A stretch of DNA of 64,000 nt from CAVSIS01 sp963814875 (GTDB lineage Bacteria; Acidobacteriota; Thermoanaerobaculia; Thermoanaerobaculales; Sulfomarinibacteraceae). Below are positions 25,610 to 34,844 of this stretch, piece by piece. Numbering within the stretch: the first letter of the stretch is position 1; the number at the start of each line of letters is the position of its first letter. The notes below the pieces were generated by a model, which saw only the letters and a program-made list of their open reading frames with translations, was not told the origin of the DNA and made no database searches. The position numbers and the translations under genes were made by a program. Location: contig CAWFFJ010000035.1 in NCBI GenBank assembly GCA_963814875.1, positions 1 to 64,000 of the forward strand. Direction: 5' to 3'.

Positions 25610-25976
25610 GCGGACGCTCGGAGTAGACCTTCGACGGCTCGTAGAGCATGCCGTTCTGCATCACGATGTCGTCGTCGTTGCCGAACTCCCCGTCCGGCCC
25701 CGCGGAGATGATGTTGTAGAGGTCGATGCGCAGCCGGCGGTAGAGCAACGGCCGGCCCCATCCGTCGGCCGTCTTGAGGTCCCCGGCCATCAGCGCCGGG
25801 ACCTCGTCGAGTGAGGTAGGGTATGCATTGGCATTCTGGAAGTTAGTGCTCATGAAGACGTTGAGTACCGGTCCCCATTCCAGAATCCGCTTCTCAGTCA
25901 CCGTCCGAGCGCCGCCGCACGCCACTGACACGAGCACCACCGCGATCACCGCGATCATGAGTCCCTTGGCCTTCAT
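25599..25976 (-). CDS. lipoprotein with GspG (type II secretion pseudopilin) C-terminal domain
   Basis: The 125-residue protein begins with a lipobox-like signal (AVIAVVLVSVACGG), not the GspG prepilin leader. Its C-terminus carries the calcium-loop region of major pseudopilins: DGWGRPLLYR and IISAGPDGEFGNDDDIV. YPTSLDEVPALMAG is also typical of GspG-like globular domains. It may be a pseudopilin-derived lipoprotein with no pilin assembly role. No other type II secretion gene lies nearby. Confidence 0.75.
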   Translation of the reverse strand: MKAKGLMIAVIAVVLVSVACGGARTVTEKRILEWGPVLNVFMSTNFQNANAYPTSLDEVPALMAGDLKTADGWGRPLLYRRLRIDLYNIISAGPDGEFGNDDDIVMQNGMLYEPSKVYSERPLNR

Positions 25977-26059
25977 CCCGAACTCCCTCCTCGCTTCTGA
26001 ATGATCCGACCTCTTGCCGCATCCGCCACGACCTGCAGGGCAGCTGTTGCGTCGCAGAG

Positions 26060-26452
26060 TCAGCCAGCGACCGGAATCTCCTTGCGCCCGAGCTTCCGGA
26101 AGAGCTTGCCGCCGACGACCACGAACTGGGCCGAGGCGCCGCCGGTTGAGAGCGTGATCCGGGTCTTGGCGCCACAGGCCGGAATGCGGTGCTCAGCGGC
26201 CGGTTCCCACGTGGCGATCCGATCGGCGCTGCACGGCGTCGCCGATCCGTCGGCCTCCACGGCCTCCACCACGACTCGGACATCGTTCCACCTCTGTCCG
26301 GTCGCGTTGCTGACCAGGAGGACCTCGTGTCCTGCGGGATCTTGCTCCGTCCGCACTGAAATGCCGAGCTCGGGCGCGCGTCCCCCGCTGCACGCGGCAC
26401 AGGCCAGCGCAGCTGCGAGGATTCCGGCGGTCATTCCGAGGTGTGGTCTCAT
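26060..26452 (-). CDS. small lipoprotein of unknown function
   Basis: A lipobox (ALACAACSGG) follows a short signal. The mature 110 residues look like one beta-sandwich (VLLVSNATGQRWNDVRVVVE, KTRITLSTGGASAQFVVVGG), similar in flavour to small immunoglobulin-like lipoproteins. The start at 26452 is preferred because it leaves a normal signal. No family recognised. It is co-directional with its two neighbours at 25599 and 26588, separated by 83 and 135 bp. Confidence 0.65.
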   Translation of the reverse strand: MRPHLGMTAGILAAALACAACSGGRAPELGISVRTEQDPAGHEVLLVSNATGQRWNDVRVVVEAVEADGSATPCSADRIATWEPAAEHRIPACGAKTRITLSTGGASAQFVVVGGKLFRKLGRKEIPVAG

Positions 26453-26587
26453 GCGGCCTCCGCGTTCGCGATCCACACGACAAGGACCGCGATTCTGAGA
26501 TCGTGATCGGGTGGCGTGAGTCTATCCGATCGGGTGCCTCGAGGCTACCGACTCGGAGCCGAGATGTCGCGCCGCCCCTGACCTGGT

Positions 26588-26965
26588 CTATCGCGAAGGG
26601 TGCTCGACGATGGGTGCCGCTGTGGGGCGGGCGGGCCGCCCAGGAGCGTTGCGGCGGGCGTCGACGAGGATGTGGAGCAGGGCGAGCACGGGATGTCGGG
26701 TCAGCATCCGTGGTCCGGCGAAGCGCATCACGTCCCGCATCCGTTCGCGTGGCTCGGTCCGGTAGCAGTGGATCGGGCAGTTCACGCAGGCTGGCTTGTC
26801 GCGTCCATACGGGCAGCGGTCGATGCGGCGGTTCGCATAGGCGGCGAGCTGCGCGCACTCGGCGCACAGCTCACGACCCGGACCGTGCTGGGCGCGACAG
26901 TAGATCTCGAGCATCGCTGTTACCGTGCGTCGCTCGCGCCGCAGTCGCCAAGTCTCACGGTTCAT
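26588..26965 (-). CDS. YgbA-like (nitrous oxide-stimulated promoter family) protein
   Basis: The 125-residue product has the family features: an N-terminal RETWRLRRERRTVTAMLEIY, a cysteine cluster CAECAQLAAYANRRIDRCPY, and a second CVNCPIHCYRTEPRERMRDV. In E. coli ygbA is induced by nitric oxide and controlled by NsrR and helps recovery from nitrosative stress; the Cys cluster probably holds an iron-sulfur or zinc centre. ATG 26965 gives the usual short N-terminus. A link to the cbb3 oxidase 7 kb away is possible but not shown. Confidence 0.85.
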   Translation of the reverse strand: MNRETWRLRRERRTVTAMLEIYCRAQHGPGRELCAECAQLAAYANRRIDRCPYGRDKPACVNCPIHCYRTEPRERMRDVMRFAGPRMLTRHPVLALLHILVDARRNAPGRPARPTAAPIVEHPSR

Positions 26966-27065
26966 GCCGACAGGATCGCACCCTACGGCCGAGTCCGCCT
27001 TGACGGCGGTCAAGCAGGCACACCAGTGGGCGTCGGGCGATGTCCTGGGCTGGTGAGGTGACCGG

Positions 27066-27398
27066 CTAACGACCCCGGGCGCGGATGCCGGCGCGTTTGA
27101 TCGTGGCCCGCACTGCTGACAGCATGCGGCGTCGCTCGAGATCGTCGTCGCCGTGAGCCGAGTCATGCTCCTGTGAAACGAGTCCGCGTTCCCGGGCGGC
27201 CTCGTTGTGTGCCATCAAGAGCCGGTCGAGAACCCACGGTGCATCGGCCGAGGCGATTTGGAAGATCCGGGTCGTGTTCTGGGGGGGTTCCTGCAAACCG
27301 CGGGCCTTTGCGGCTCGCTCGACGCGCTCGTCGAGGAGGTCGCTCATGGTGCGGCAGATGCCCTCGAGTGCCCTGAGCCGGCGTGACTTGCTGCCCAT
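27066..27398 (-). CDS. hypothetical protein, 110 residues
   Basis: Charged, helical protein (CRTMSDLLDERVERAAKARG, VLDRLLMAHNEAARERG, DDLERRRMLSAVRATIKRAG) without signal peptide or membrane segment. The N-terminus MGSKSRRLRALEG is basic. AAGGGAGCTCGCA on the minus strand offers a ribosome site. I do not recognise the family. It is co-directional with the YgbA-like gene, 100 bp apart. Confidence 0.5.
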   Translation of the reverse strand: MGSKSRRLRALEGICRTMSDLLDERVERAAKARGLQEPPQNTTRIFQIASADAPWVLDRLLMAHNEAARERGLVSQEHDSAHGDDDLERRRMLSAVRATIKRAGIRARGR

Positions 27399-27857
27399 TG
27401 CGAGCTCCCTTCCCGGGGATTGTACCGTGCGGTGTTAACGACCTCTACACGGGTCTCCCCGTCCGTCCCTGTGACAAAGCTCTCACAACAGCCTTCTCGA
27501 GCGAAGGAGAGAGGCGCCCGGCCTGGGGGTAACGGTGACCTGGGTCACACGGCGAAGGGTCTGCCTCCAGTTCCGGCCGCGTCCTGAGGAAGAACGCCGA
27601 CAAGGCATCGGCCGTATGCAGGTGTCACGCTCCCCGGCTGAAGACACCAGCCTGCCTGCAGCCATGAGCCGATCGAGCCTCGTTGCTCGAGAGCGCCATT
27701 CTGAAAGACCTCTCGACCATCGCTCGCGGCCACACGTCTGGAGCAACGCCGACGAATGACGTGGTCGTATGCTGGACTTGCCAGCCTATGTATTTTCTAG
27801 TCTCGTAAATGCTACTTTGAGTGAGACACGCCAGATCGTGGCAGTCCAGGAGGAACC
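27399..27857. other. 459-bp intergenic region between divergent genes
   Basis: No coding signature. A 14-bp palindrome GTGACCTGGGTCAC lies near 27535. The last 80 bp before the large secreted protein are AT-rich for this genome (TATGTATTTTCTAG, TAAATGCTACTTTG) and probably hold its promoter, although no -35/-10 pair fits well. AGGAGG lies before the ATG at 27858. Confidence 0.5.
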
Positions 27858-30800
27858 ATGGGCGTTCAGCCGCGGCACCGGGTTTATGGGTCAGGCTCAT
27901 GGGGACGTGCGCTGCCGTTCGGGGCGGTGATCGCGGGAGTGGTGGCGATGGCGGTGTCACTGGCCGCGGGGCGGGGAGAGCGTGGTTGGGCGGACGCCTC
28001 GGCGACGGCCGCGGCGGGCTCACCAGTGTGCATCGCGGCGGCGGCCCACGCGGGCGGGGCCGGCGGGACCAACTGGCGCACGGACCTCGAGGTGCACAGC
28101 GTGGGTCCGGCGACCGCGAGCTTCACGATCCAGTGCCTGGTGCGCAACCAGGCGAACCCGTCGCCTGCGAGCAAGAGCTACACCCTGGCGGCGGGACAGT
28201 CGCGGCGGTTCGACGATGTACTGATGAGCGCGTTCGGAATGTCGAGCGGCGCGGCAGCCCTCGTGGTCACCGCCTCTTCTGGGCAGATCCTGGTGACCAG
28301 CCGGACCTACAACCTGCTCGGGGCCGGGAACTCGATGGGCCTGCCGTCGGGCTCGACCTTCGGTCAGTTCGTACCGGGTCAGGAGGAGCTGGAGGGGATC
28401 GGTCCAGGCCAGCAGGGGAGGCTGATCCAGCTCAGCCACAGCCGCTCGACCGCGAGCGGGTTTCGCACCAATCTGGGCCTGGTCAACGCGACCGCGGCGA
28501 CGATCACGGTGCATGTGGCGCTGTACCGCAATGACGGAGCGTACCTTGGAACCGTCGACGTGAGCCTGCGGGCGAAGGAGTACACCCAGATCGACCGGAT
28601 CTTCGAGCAGGTGTCGGGCACGGACGTGGCGGACGGCTACGCGGTGCTGACCGCGGACGGTGGCAGCGCACGGTTCTTCGCCTACGCCTCTGTGGTCGAC
28701 AATCGGACCGGCGACCCGGTGCTGGTCCCGGCGATCGTGCGTTCTGGGGGCGGGGTCGCGCCGACCCCGACGCGAACGCCAACGCGGACCTCGCCGGCTC
28801 CGACCCCGACCCGGACACCGACCCAGGGCGCGGGTGGCAACGTCAACCTCGCGCCGTACCAGCCCTCGGGATGGGATGGCGCCGTCGTGCCGTCGTCGGA
28901 CCAGGGCACGACCACGATGGGGTTCTTGTCGACCTGGTACGACACCTACGTCGACTGGGCGGTGGCGAACCATGGATCGGACGACATCACGACCCGGATC
29001 GAGTACGAGCTCAGGATCGACGGGCAGCCGTACACCCGGTGGTACTCCGACGGTCTGCGCTCGGGCTACTACACCTCGGTGACGGACTACAAGATCCCGT
29101 CCGGGACGATCGCTGCGGGCTGGCACACGCTGTCGATCATGGCGGATCCGGACCACGTCATCAGCGAGTCCAACGAGAGCGACAACGAGGCCGGAGCGAG
29201 CTTCGAGTGGACCGACATCCTGCTCTCGGCGGAGCCAGCGCGGGCGCACGCCTCCGGGGCGCAGCCCGCGATGCGCGTCCAGCCAGTGGGCAGTGAGCGG
29301 CCGATGGGAGCCGAGGCGGCCGGGCTGACAATGGCGTCGACCCGGGTGCTGATTCCGGCCTCAGCGCACGCGAGTGGCGCCGGGGGGACCAACTGGCGGA
29401 CGGACCTCGAGGTCCATAACCCGGGCGCGACCACGGCGAGCTTCACCGTCGAGCTGCTCAAGCGGGACCAGAGCAACGGCTCTCCGACCTCGAAGAGCTT
29501 CAACCTGGCGGCGGGACGCTCGATTCGATACAGCGATGTGCTCGCGGGGATGTTCGGCTTCACCGGCGCAGCGGCGCTTCGGGTGAGCTCGTCGTCCGAG
29601 GTCCAGGTCACGAGCCGGACCTACAACTTGCTCGGGGCGGGGAACTCGATGGGGCTGCCGTCGGGGTCGACCTTCGGGCAGTTCGTGGCGGGGGTGGCAG
29701 AAGCTGCGGCGATCGGCTCGGGGGAGCAGGGGAGGCTGATCCAGCTCAGCCACACGCGGGCCACGACCAGCGGGTACCGGACCAACCTCGGGCTGGTGAA
29801 CGCGGGCACGAGCTCGATCCACCTCGAGGTGGCGCTGTACCGGAGCAATGGCACGTCGCTGGGGACGGTGTCCGCCGACCTGCCGGCAGGGGGCTACACC
29901 CAGCTCGACAAGGTCTTCGAACGGGTCACCAGCGGCGATGTGACCGGAGGCTATGCGATCGTGTGGACCACGACCTCGGGCGGGCGCTTCCTGGCCTACG
30001 CCTCGGTGGTGGACAACCGTACCGGCGACCCGGTGTTCGTGCCGGCCGTCAAGGTCACCGCTGGCGGCGCACCGCCGACGCCGACGGTCTCGCCTCAACC
30101 AACCCCGAACGGCGGCGAGAATCCGCTCTCGATCTCTGGGATCATCAGCAAAGTGCTGGAGACGTTCAGCAACGGCGAGCACGGGCAGATCGGGTCGACC
30201 GTGACCAACCTGCTCAACAAGGGCGTCGACGGAACGATCGACGATCTGGTCGCGGACCAGCCGCCAGAGATCACGACGCGCACCTCCGACGGGGCACGGA
30301 TCGACTACGGCTCGGGCTACACCACGGAGAACGGCGACGTGATGACCGGGACGGTCGTGATCCACACGTCGCGGACGCTCGAGACCGCCGATCACCTCAT
30401 CGCGACGGTCACCGTGACGGCGTCGAACGTCAGCCGCAACGGCGAGCCGATCACGCTGTCGAACGTGCAGTACGGATACGACGTCGCTCGGCGGGCGAAC
30501 ACGACTGTGTACGGGACGCTGAACCCGAGCGCCAGCGGCAGCCGCCCTGGCGGCCCGTGGAGCGTGAGCGGCAGCCTGCAGATCGACACCGCGGTGTGCG
30601 AACGCTATCCCATCGGCGGCACGCTCAACGGCGTGCTCGACGGGCGAACCGGGACGGCGACCTTCTCGCCGAGCTGCGACGGCACCTACACGTACACTGC
30701 GGATGGGCTCGGCTACTACTCGTTCGACCACCGGGTCAAGGCGTGCGATGGGACCCAGTACGGCTTCCGTAACAAGATCGCGCTCATGGCCGACCACGGA

Positions 30801-31115
30801 ACCCTGGTTGTCGATCCTTCGTGTGCCGGCGACCAGGGCGTGGGTCGCCACACGGCCACCGGGACCTATGGGTCCTCAGGTGCGACCCTCAAGTTCAGCT
30901 CGGTCAATGGGCCGGTTGGGATCAGTATCAAGGGGACCGTCACCTCGACCTCGGTCGAGCAAACCGGCTACCCAGACCTGCCGCTCTACTACGGCCGGGT
31001 CGAGTACACGGTCACGGAGTACAACTACGACGGCAGCGTGAAGTGCGAGCACGACTGGGTCGACGACGAAATTGTCCTCATACCGCGGCCGATCACCTTC
31101 TGCGGGTACATTTGA
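27858..31115 (+). CDS. large secreted protein with duplicated 'NWRTDLEVHN' module and CARDB domain
   Basis: 1085 residues. After a basic N-terminus and hydrophobic signal (VIAGVVAMAVSLAAG), residues about 56-296 form a module (GGTNWRTDLEVHSVGPATAS to FFAYASVVDNRTGDP). A Pro/Thr linker (APTPTRTPTRTSPAP) and a CARDB-like domain follow (residues about 335-460, DWAVANHGSDDITTRIEYEL, DPDHVISESNESDNEA). A second copy of the module covers about 497-735, then another Pro/Thr linker and a C-terminal domain of 330 residues of unknown type. The two modules are strongly alike (both have SRTYNLLGAGNSMGLPSGST). CARDB domains are adhesion-type folds, so a cell-surface or matrix role is likely. Its TGA overlaps the next gene. 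Confidence 0.8.
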   Translation: MGVQPRHRVYGSGSWGRALPFGAVIAGVVAMAVSLAAGRGERGWADASATAAAGSPVCIAAAAHAGGAGGTNWRTDLEVHSVGPATASFTIQCLVRNQANPSPASKSYTLAAGQSRRFDDVLMSAFGMSSGAAALVVTASSGQILVTSRTYNLLGAGNSMGLPSGSTFGQFVPGQEELEGIGPGQQGRLIQLSHSRSTASGFRTNLGLVNATAATITVHVALYRNDGAYLGTVDVSLRAKEYTQIDRIFEQVSGTDVADGYAVLTADGGSARFFAYASVVDNRTGDPVLVPAIVRSGGGVAPTPTRTPTRTSPAPTPTRTPTQGAGGNVNLAPYQPSGWDGAVVPSSDQGTTTMGFLSTWYDTYVDWAVANHGSDDITTRIEYELRIDGQPYTRWYSDGLRSGYYTSVTDYKIPSGTIAAGWHTLSIMADPDHVISESNESDNEAGASFEWTDILLSAEPARAHASGAQPAMRVQPVGSERPMGAEAAGLTMASTRVLIPASAHASGAGGTNWRTDLEVHNPGATTASFTVELLKRDQSNGSPTSKSFNLAAGRSIRYSDVLAGMFGFTGAAALRVSSSSEVQVTSRTYNLLGAGNSMGLPSGSTFGQFVAGVAEAAAIGSGEQGRLIQLSHTRATTSGYRTNLGLVNAGTSSIHLEVALYRSNGTSLGTVSADLPAGGYTQLDKVFERVTSGDVTGGYAIVWTTTSGGRFLAYASVVDNRTGDPVFVPAVKVTAGGAPPTPTVSPQPTPNGGENPLSISGIISKVLETFSNGEHGQIGSTVTNLLNKGVDGTIDDLVADQPPEITTRTSDGARIDYGSGYTTENGDVMTGTVVIHTSRTLETADHLIATVTVTASNVSRNGEPITLSNVQYGYDVARRANTTVYGTLNPSASGSRPGGPWSVSGSLQIDTAVCERYPIGGTLNGVLDGRTGTATFSPSCDGTYTYTADGLGYYSFDHRVKACDGTQYGFRNKIALMADHGTLVVDPSCAGDQGVGRHTATGTYGSSGATLKFSSVNGPVGISIKGTVTSTSVEQTGYPDLPLYYGRVEYTVTEYNYDGSVKCEHDWVDDEIVLIPRPITFCGYI

Positions 31116-31768
31116 GACGTCGGTCCGTAGCTCCCGGCCGCAGAGAGATTGCAGCGACTCCGGTCGGAGCCGCGGTCAGGGTGCGACCTCTCGACGTGGT
31201 CACCGTGCTCAACTTGGGTCTGTTCGGTCTCGCGTGTGCGACCAAGTTCTGGGACCGGTGGCTGCAGTACCGCGGTCCAGGCAACTTCGCGGAGTTCCTT
31301 GTCTATGCGGCGGTCATTGCGGCCGGCTTCGTGGTGTGCTGGTACGGTCTGCGCGACGGTCCATGGACGTGGGGATTGGTTGCCCTGGTCGAGGCGCCGG
31401 CTCTGCTCCACTTCGCGGGGGTTTTGGTCCCGGTCGACGGGGCGAGGTTGTACGACTGGGTCGTGCTCGGCATCCGATTCGACAAGGTGGTCCACCTGGC
31501 GTCCGCGGCCGCCGTCGCAATCGCCCTGCGCCGCATCCTGCGTTGGTTCAACGTGCAGCTCGGCGTCCTCGAGCCGCTGGCGATTCTCCTGATTGTGATG
31601 GGCTTGGGCGCGTTCTGGGAGATCGTCGAGTACATCGTCATGCGGACGATTCCAGGCGCGGGAGTGGGGTTGTACGACAATAATCTCCAGGACATGATCG
31701 CCAACATGCTCGGAGGTGGGACCGCCGTGCTCCTCGACCGTGTGCCGTTGTTCCGGGTGACAGAGTGA
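31112..31768 (+). CDS. YjdF/DUF2238-like membrane protein
   Basis: About 218 residues and six helices, with KFWDRWLQYRGPGNFAEFLV, HLASAAAVAIALRRIL and the conserved GLGAFWEIVEYIVMRTIPGA then YDNNLQDMIANMLGGG, as in YjdF-type inner-membrane proteins. Function unknown. I use the TTG at 31112, which overlaps the previous stop (TTGA); a GTG near 31183 is also possible and would remove 23 weakly conserved residues. The GTG of the following permease overlaps its stop, so the three to four genes look co-transcribed. Confidence 0.7.
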   Translation: MRRRSVAPGRREIAATPVGAAVRVRPLDVVTVLNLGLFGLACATKFWDRWLQYRGPGNFAEFLVYAAVIAAGFVVCWYGLRDGPWTWGLVALVEAPALLHFAGVLVPVDGARLYDWVVLGIRFDKVVHLASAAAVAIALRRILRWFNVQLGVLEPLAILLIVMGLGAFWEIVEYIVMRTIPGAGVGLYDNNLQDMIANMLGGGTAVLLDRVPLFRVTE

Positions 31769-32883
31769 AGAGCCTGTCGCTTCGCGACCTCATCCGCCGC
31801 CCCCGGCGTGCGGGGCTCAACCTGCTCGCGCTGACCGTCGGAGCGGTGGCCTACATGGTCCTCGTCGCCGCGGCCGACGGAGCGCTCGCCCAGCTCGACG
31901 CCGTTGCTTCGGTGCTCGGCGGAGAGCTGGTGGTCCAGCGGTGGGGCGCGACCTCCCCGTGGGGATCACAGCTGCGCCCCGAGCAGGTCGCGCCGCTGGC
32001 CGAGATCGAGGGCGTTCGCAGTGCAACCCCAGTGGCCCTTGGCAAGACTCGTTTCCAGTCGAGCCGGTACTTCCTCGTGTTCGGCGTGGACGCCGAAGCA
32101 CTGCCGCCGCCCGGTCTTGGGCGGGTTGTGGGCCGCATGCTGGAGCCGGGACACGGGGAGGTGATGGTCGGTACGCTGGCTTCGCGGCGTTTTCTGATCG
32201 ACGTTGGGGAGACGGTCGAGGTCGCCGGCGAGCAGCTGCGGGTCGTCGGCGTGTATCGAACGGGTCGCTCGCTCCTGGACAGCGGCGCAGTCACCGATCT
32301 AGCCGCGGTACAGCGTCTGTTCAATCACCGCGATACGGTCAACCTGGTGCTGCTCGACCTCGAGCCGTGGGCCGACGTCGACGCCGTCGGCCGGGAGGTG
32401 GTGCGGCGGGTGGAAGGGGTCGAGGCGGTACGCGCGGAGTCGTGGGTGGAAGCCTACGGTCAGCTCGCTGCGCTCGAGGGCTTCGTCCACCTGGTCGCGA
32501 TCATTGCGCTCGGCATCGCCGTGCTCGGGGTTTCCAGTGTGATGCAGATCGATGTCGCCGAGCGGACCCGGGAGCTCTCCGTGTTGCGCGCGATCGGCTG
32601 GAGCCGGTGGCAGGTAGCCCGCCTCATCCTGGGCGAGGGCGCATGGCTGGCGGCGACCGCGGGTCTGCTCGCGATCCCGGTGTCGATCCTCGTGCTGCGA
32701 CTGATCGACGGGCTCGATCCAAAGACGTTCCACGCCGCGGGCTTCCTGCCCCGTTTTGTGCCGGTCAGCACCGCGCTCGAGGGCTTCGCGGTGGTGGTGC
32801 TCGCGGGGCTCCTGGGCTGTGTTCCCCCGCTGGTGCGAGCCCTCCGGCTGCACCCGGCGGTGACCCTGCGCGAGTGGTTTTGA
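31765..32883 (+). CDS. FtsX/MacB-type ABC transporter permease (first of a pair)
   Basis: The 372-residue protein has an N-terminal helix (LNLLALTVGAVAYMVLVAAA), a large extracytoplasmic MacB-like domain (LRPEQVAPLAEIEGVRSATP, LGKTRFQSSRYFLVFGVDAE) and three C-terminal helices with the FtsX signature (ERTRELSVLRAIGWSRWQVA). Such permeases pair with an ATPase to move lipoproteins, peptides or act mechanically from the periplasm. The GTG overlaps the preceding stop. The next gene is a related permease 1 bp away. No ATPase gene is in this operon. Confidence 0.85.
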   Translation: MKSLSLRDLIRRPRRAGLNLLALTVGAVAYMVLVAAADGALAQLDAVASVLGGELVVQRWGATSPWGSQLRPEQVAPLAEIEGVRSATPVALGKTRFQSSRYFLVFGVDAEALPPPGLGRVVGRMLEPGHGEVMVGTLASRRFLIDVGETVEVAGEQLRVVGVYRTGRSLLDSGAVTDLAAVQRLFNHRDTVNLVLLDLEPWADVDAVGREVVRRVEGVEAVRAESWVEAYGQLAALEGFVHLVAIIALGIAVLGVSSVMQIDVAERTRELSVLRAIGWSRWQVARLILGEGAWLAATAGLLAIPVSILVLRLIDGLDPKTFHAAGFLPRFVPVSTALEGFAVVVLAGLLGCVPPLVRALRLHPAVTLREWF

Positions 32884-32884
32884 C

Positions 32885-34018
32885 ATGAGGAGGACCGGTG
32901 GTCGGTCACATCTCGCGGGCTTCGTCCTGCGAGGTCTCGCACGCAGACCTTGGCGGTCGCTGCTCAGCCTCACGGCGATCGCCGTCGCCGCGGCGTCCTA
33001 CCTTCTGCTGGTCGCTCTGGGCGGATCGCTGGTGAAGGGCGTGCAACAGACCGTCAACTTTCTCGGCGCCGAGCTCACCGTTCAGCAGGCCGGGGCCGGC
33101 CTGCCCGAGACCTCGTGGCTGGAGGCGCAGCAGCTCTCGGGCATGGCTGAGTTCCCCGGCGTCGAGCGCGTGATCGCTCTGGTCATCGCGGTCGTGCGCA
33201 TGCCAGGAAACTCGCACTTTTTTGCCTTCGGCGTCGGCGGACTGCCAAACGACGTGCCGGGGCTGGAGCTGGTGCGCGGTCGTCGTCCGGTCGCTGGCGC
33301 GGATGAGCTCATGCTCGGTCAGCGGGCTGCGACCCGTCTCGGTCTGGGCATCGGTCGGACCCTCGAGATCCGGGGCCGTGAGCTGGCGGTGGTCGGTGTC
33401 TTCGCGGCGGATCGCGGTCTGCTCGACAGCGGCGCGATCCTCCCGCTCGGCGTCGCGCAGGGAGTCTTCCGGACTGGTCCGCGCGCCAATCTCGCATTCC
33501 TGATGCTCGACTCGGGCGCCGACGCCGGTACGGTCGCCGAGGGGCTCGCGCGGCGCTTCCCGGAGATCGAGGTCGCGCGTTCGGACATCTGGGTCTCGAC
33601 CTACCGCCAGATGGACATCGTCGAGCAGTTCGCACGGATCCTGGCCGCGGTGGCACTGCTGGTCGCCTGCCTGGGAGTTTCGAACGTGCTCGCCTTGGGG
33701 GTTTCCGAGCGCCGGGGAGAGATTGGGCTGCTCCGGGCGATCGGGTGGCGGCGATCCACCATTGCTGCGACGGTCGTGGGAGAGGCCCTCGGCCTCGGCC
33801 TGTTCGGCGGTCTGCTCGGCTGCCCGCTTGGCGCCGCTGCGCTACGGCTCCTGCGGCTCGCCTACGACACGTCCGGACTGTTCGCACAGACGATTCCGCT
33901 GGGTCTCGACCTTGAGGTGGTGGGTCTGTGCCTGCTCGCGGCGATGCTGGGTGCGGGCCCCGCCCTCGCCCTCGCCCTGCGGATCGAGCCGGCCCACGCA
34001 CTGCGGGTGCTCGGGTGA
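32885..34018 (+). CDS. FtsX/MacB-type ABC transporter permease (second of a pair)
   Basis: 377 residues with the same layout as its upstream neighbour: helix SLLSLTAIAVAAASYLLLVA, extracytoplasmic domain (GVERVIALVIAVVRMPG, LELVRGRRPVAGADELMLGQ), then ERRGEIGLLRAIGWRRSTIA and the last helices. The two permeases probably form a heterodimer. The start ATG lies 1 bp after the previous stop. It is followed 10 bp later by an acyltransferase gene. Missing from the operon is the LolD-type ATPase that such a pair needs. Confidence 0.85.
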   Translation: MRRTGGRSHLAGFVLRGLARRPWRSLLSLTAIAVAAASYLLLVALGGSLVKGVQQTVNFLGAELTVQQAGAGLPETSWLEAQQLSGMAEFPGVERVIALVIAVVRMPGNSHFFAFGVGGLPNDVPGLELVRGRRPVAGADELMLGQRAATRLGLGIGRTLEIRGRELAVVGVFAADRGLLDSGAILPLGVAQGVFRTGPRANLAFLMLDSGADAGTVAEGLARRFPEIEVARSDIWVSTYRQMDIVEQFARILAAVALLVACLGVSNVLALGVSERRGEIGLLRAIGWRRSTIAATVVGEALGLGLFGGLLGCPLGAAALRLLRLAYDTSGLFAQTIPLGLDLEVVGLCLLAAMLGAGPALALALRIEPAHALRVLG

Positions 34019-34028
34019 CCGTGGCGCG

Positions 34029-34844
34029 GTGAGCGAGCCGGGACCAGCGCCGTGGTTTGCCCGCTGCGTCGAACCGTGGGCGCGATGGTGGTTCCGCACC
34101 CGCGTCGTGGGCCGCGAGAGGATCCCGGAGGGCCCGGTCGTGCTGGCGGCGGTCCACTCCGCGCTCGGCATCGCGGACCTCATCGTGCTGTCATGGGTGA
34201 GCGCGTCCGAAGGTCTTGGGCGCCGCTTCGTGGGCGCGGGTCATCGCCTCGTGATCGGCCGGTGGCGGCCGGTGACGGCGCTTTACTCTGCGGTCGGCGT
34301 TGTTCGCGGCGACCGGGCGACGGTGGGCGCGCTGTTGCGCGCTGGGACGACGGTGGTCGTTCTCCCGGGCGGCGGCGACGATCTCACGCGGACGGTGTGG
34401 CGATGGTCGACTCCGGACTGGGGTGGACACACCGGTTTCGTGCGGGTGGCGGCGGCCAGTGGCGTGCCGATTGTTCCGCTGGCGGTGCATGGCGCTGGCT
34501 GGACCTACTGGCTGCTCGGCGTGGTTCCTTTTCCAAGGTCTCTCCGACGGTGGTTGGGCGAGCCGGTTGCGGGAGTGGCGGTCACGCCTACGCTGGTGGC
34601 CGCGATCGCGGCCGCGGCCCTCGCCGCTGCGGGGGCTCTCGCCTGGGGGTGGGTGGTGATGGCCTGGCTCGCGGTCGTGCTGCCGCTACCGGTGCGGATC
34701 ACCGTCGAGGCGCTGGAGCCTGTCGATCCGACCAGCGGGGAGCCCGAGGAGGTCGCGGAGCGGGTCCGCGTTGCAGTCGAGGGCGCACTCCGGCGCGGTG
34801 TGCCGAAGCCAGAAACCCGCCCTCATCGAACGTCGGTGACGTGA
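34029..34844 (+). CDS. PlsC-like acyltransferase
   Basis: About 271 residues. The acyltransferase block begins VVGRERIPEGPVVLAAVHSA, where His followed by four residues and Asp (HSALGIAD) is the catalytic HX4D motif, then VGVVRGDR and VVVLPGGGDDLTR at the place of the FPEGT motif. This region is closer to diacylglycerol-acyltransferase-like members than to classical PlsC. A hydrophobic hairpin (ALAAAGALAWGWVVMAWLAV) lies toward the C-terminus. The likely reaction is transfer of an acyl chain to a lipid acceptor at the inner membrane. The GTG at 34029 is the first in-frame start after the permease. Confidence 0.7.
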   Translation: MSEPGPAPWFARCVEPWARWWFRTRVVGRERIPEGPVVLAAVHSALGIADLIVLSWVSASEGLGRRFVGAGHRLVIGRWRPVTALYSAVGVVRGDRATVGALLRAGTTVVVLPGGGDDLTRTVWRWSTPDWGGHTGFVRVAAASGVPIVPLAVHGAGWTYWLLGVVPFPRSLRRWLGEPVAGVAVTPTLVAAIAAAALAAAGALAWGWVVMAWLAVVLPLPVRITVEALEPVDPTSGEPEEVAERVRVAVEGALRRGVPKPETRPHRTSVT

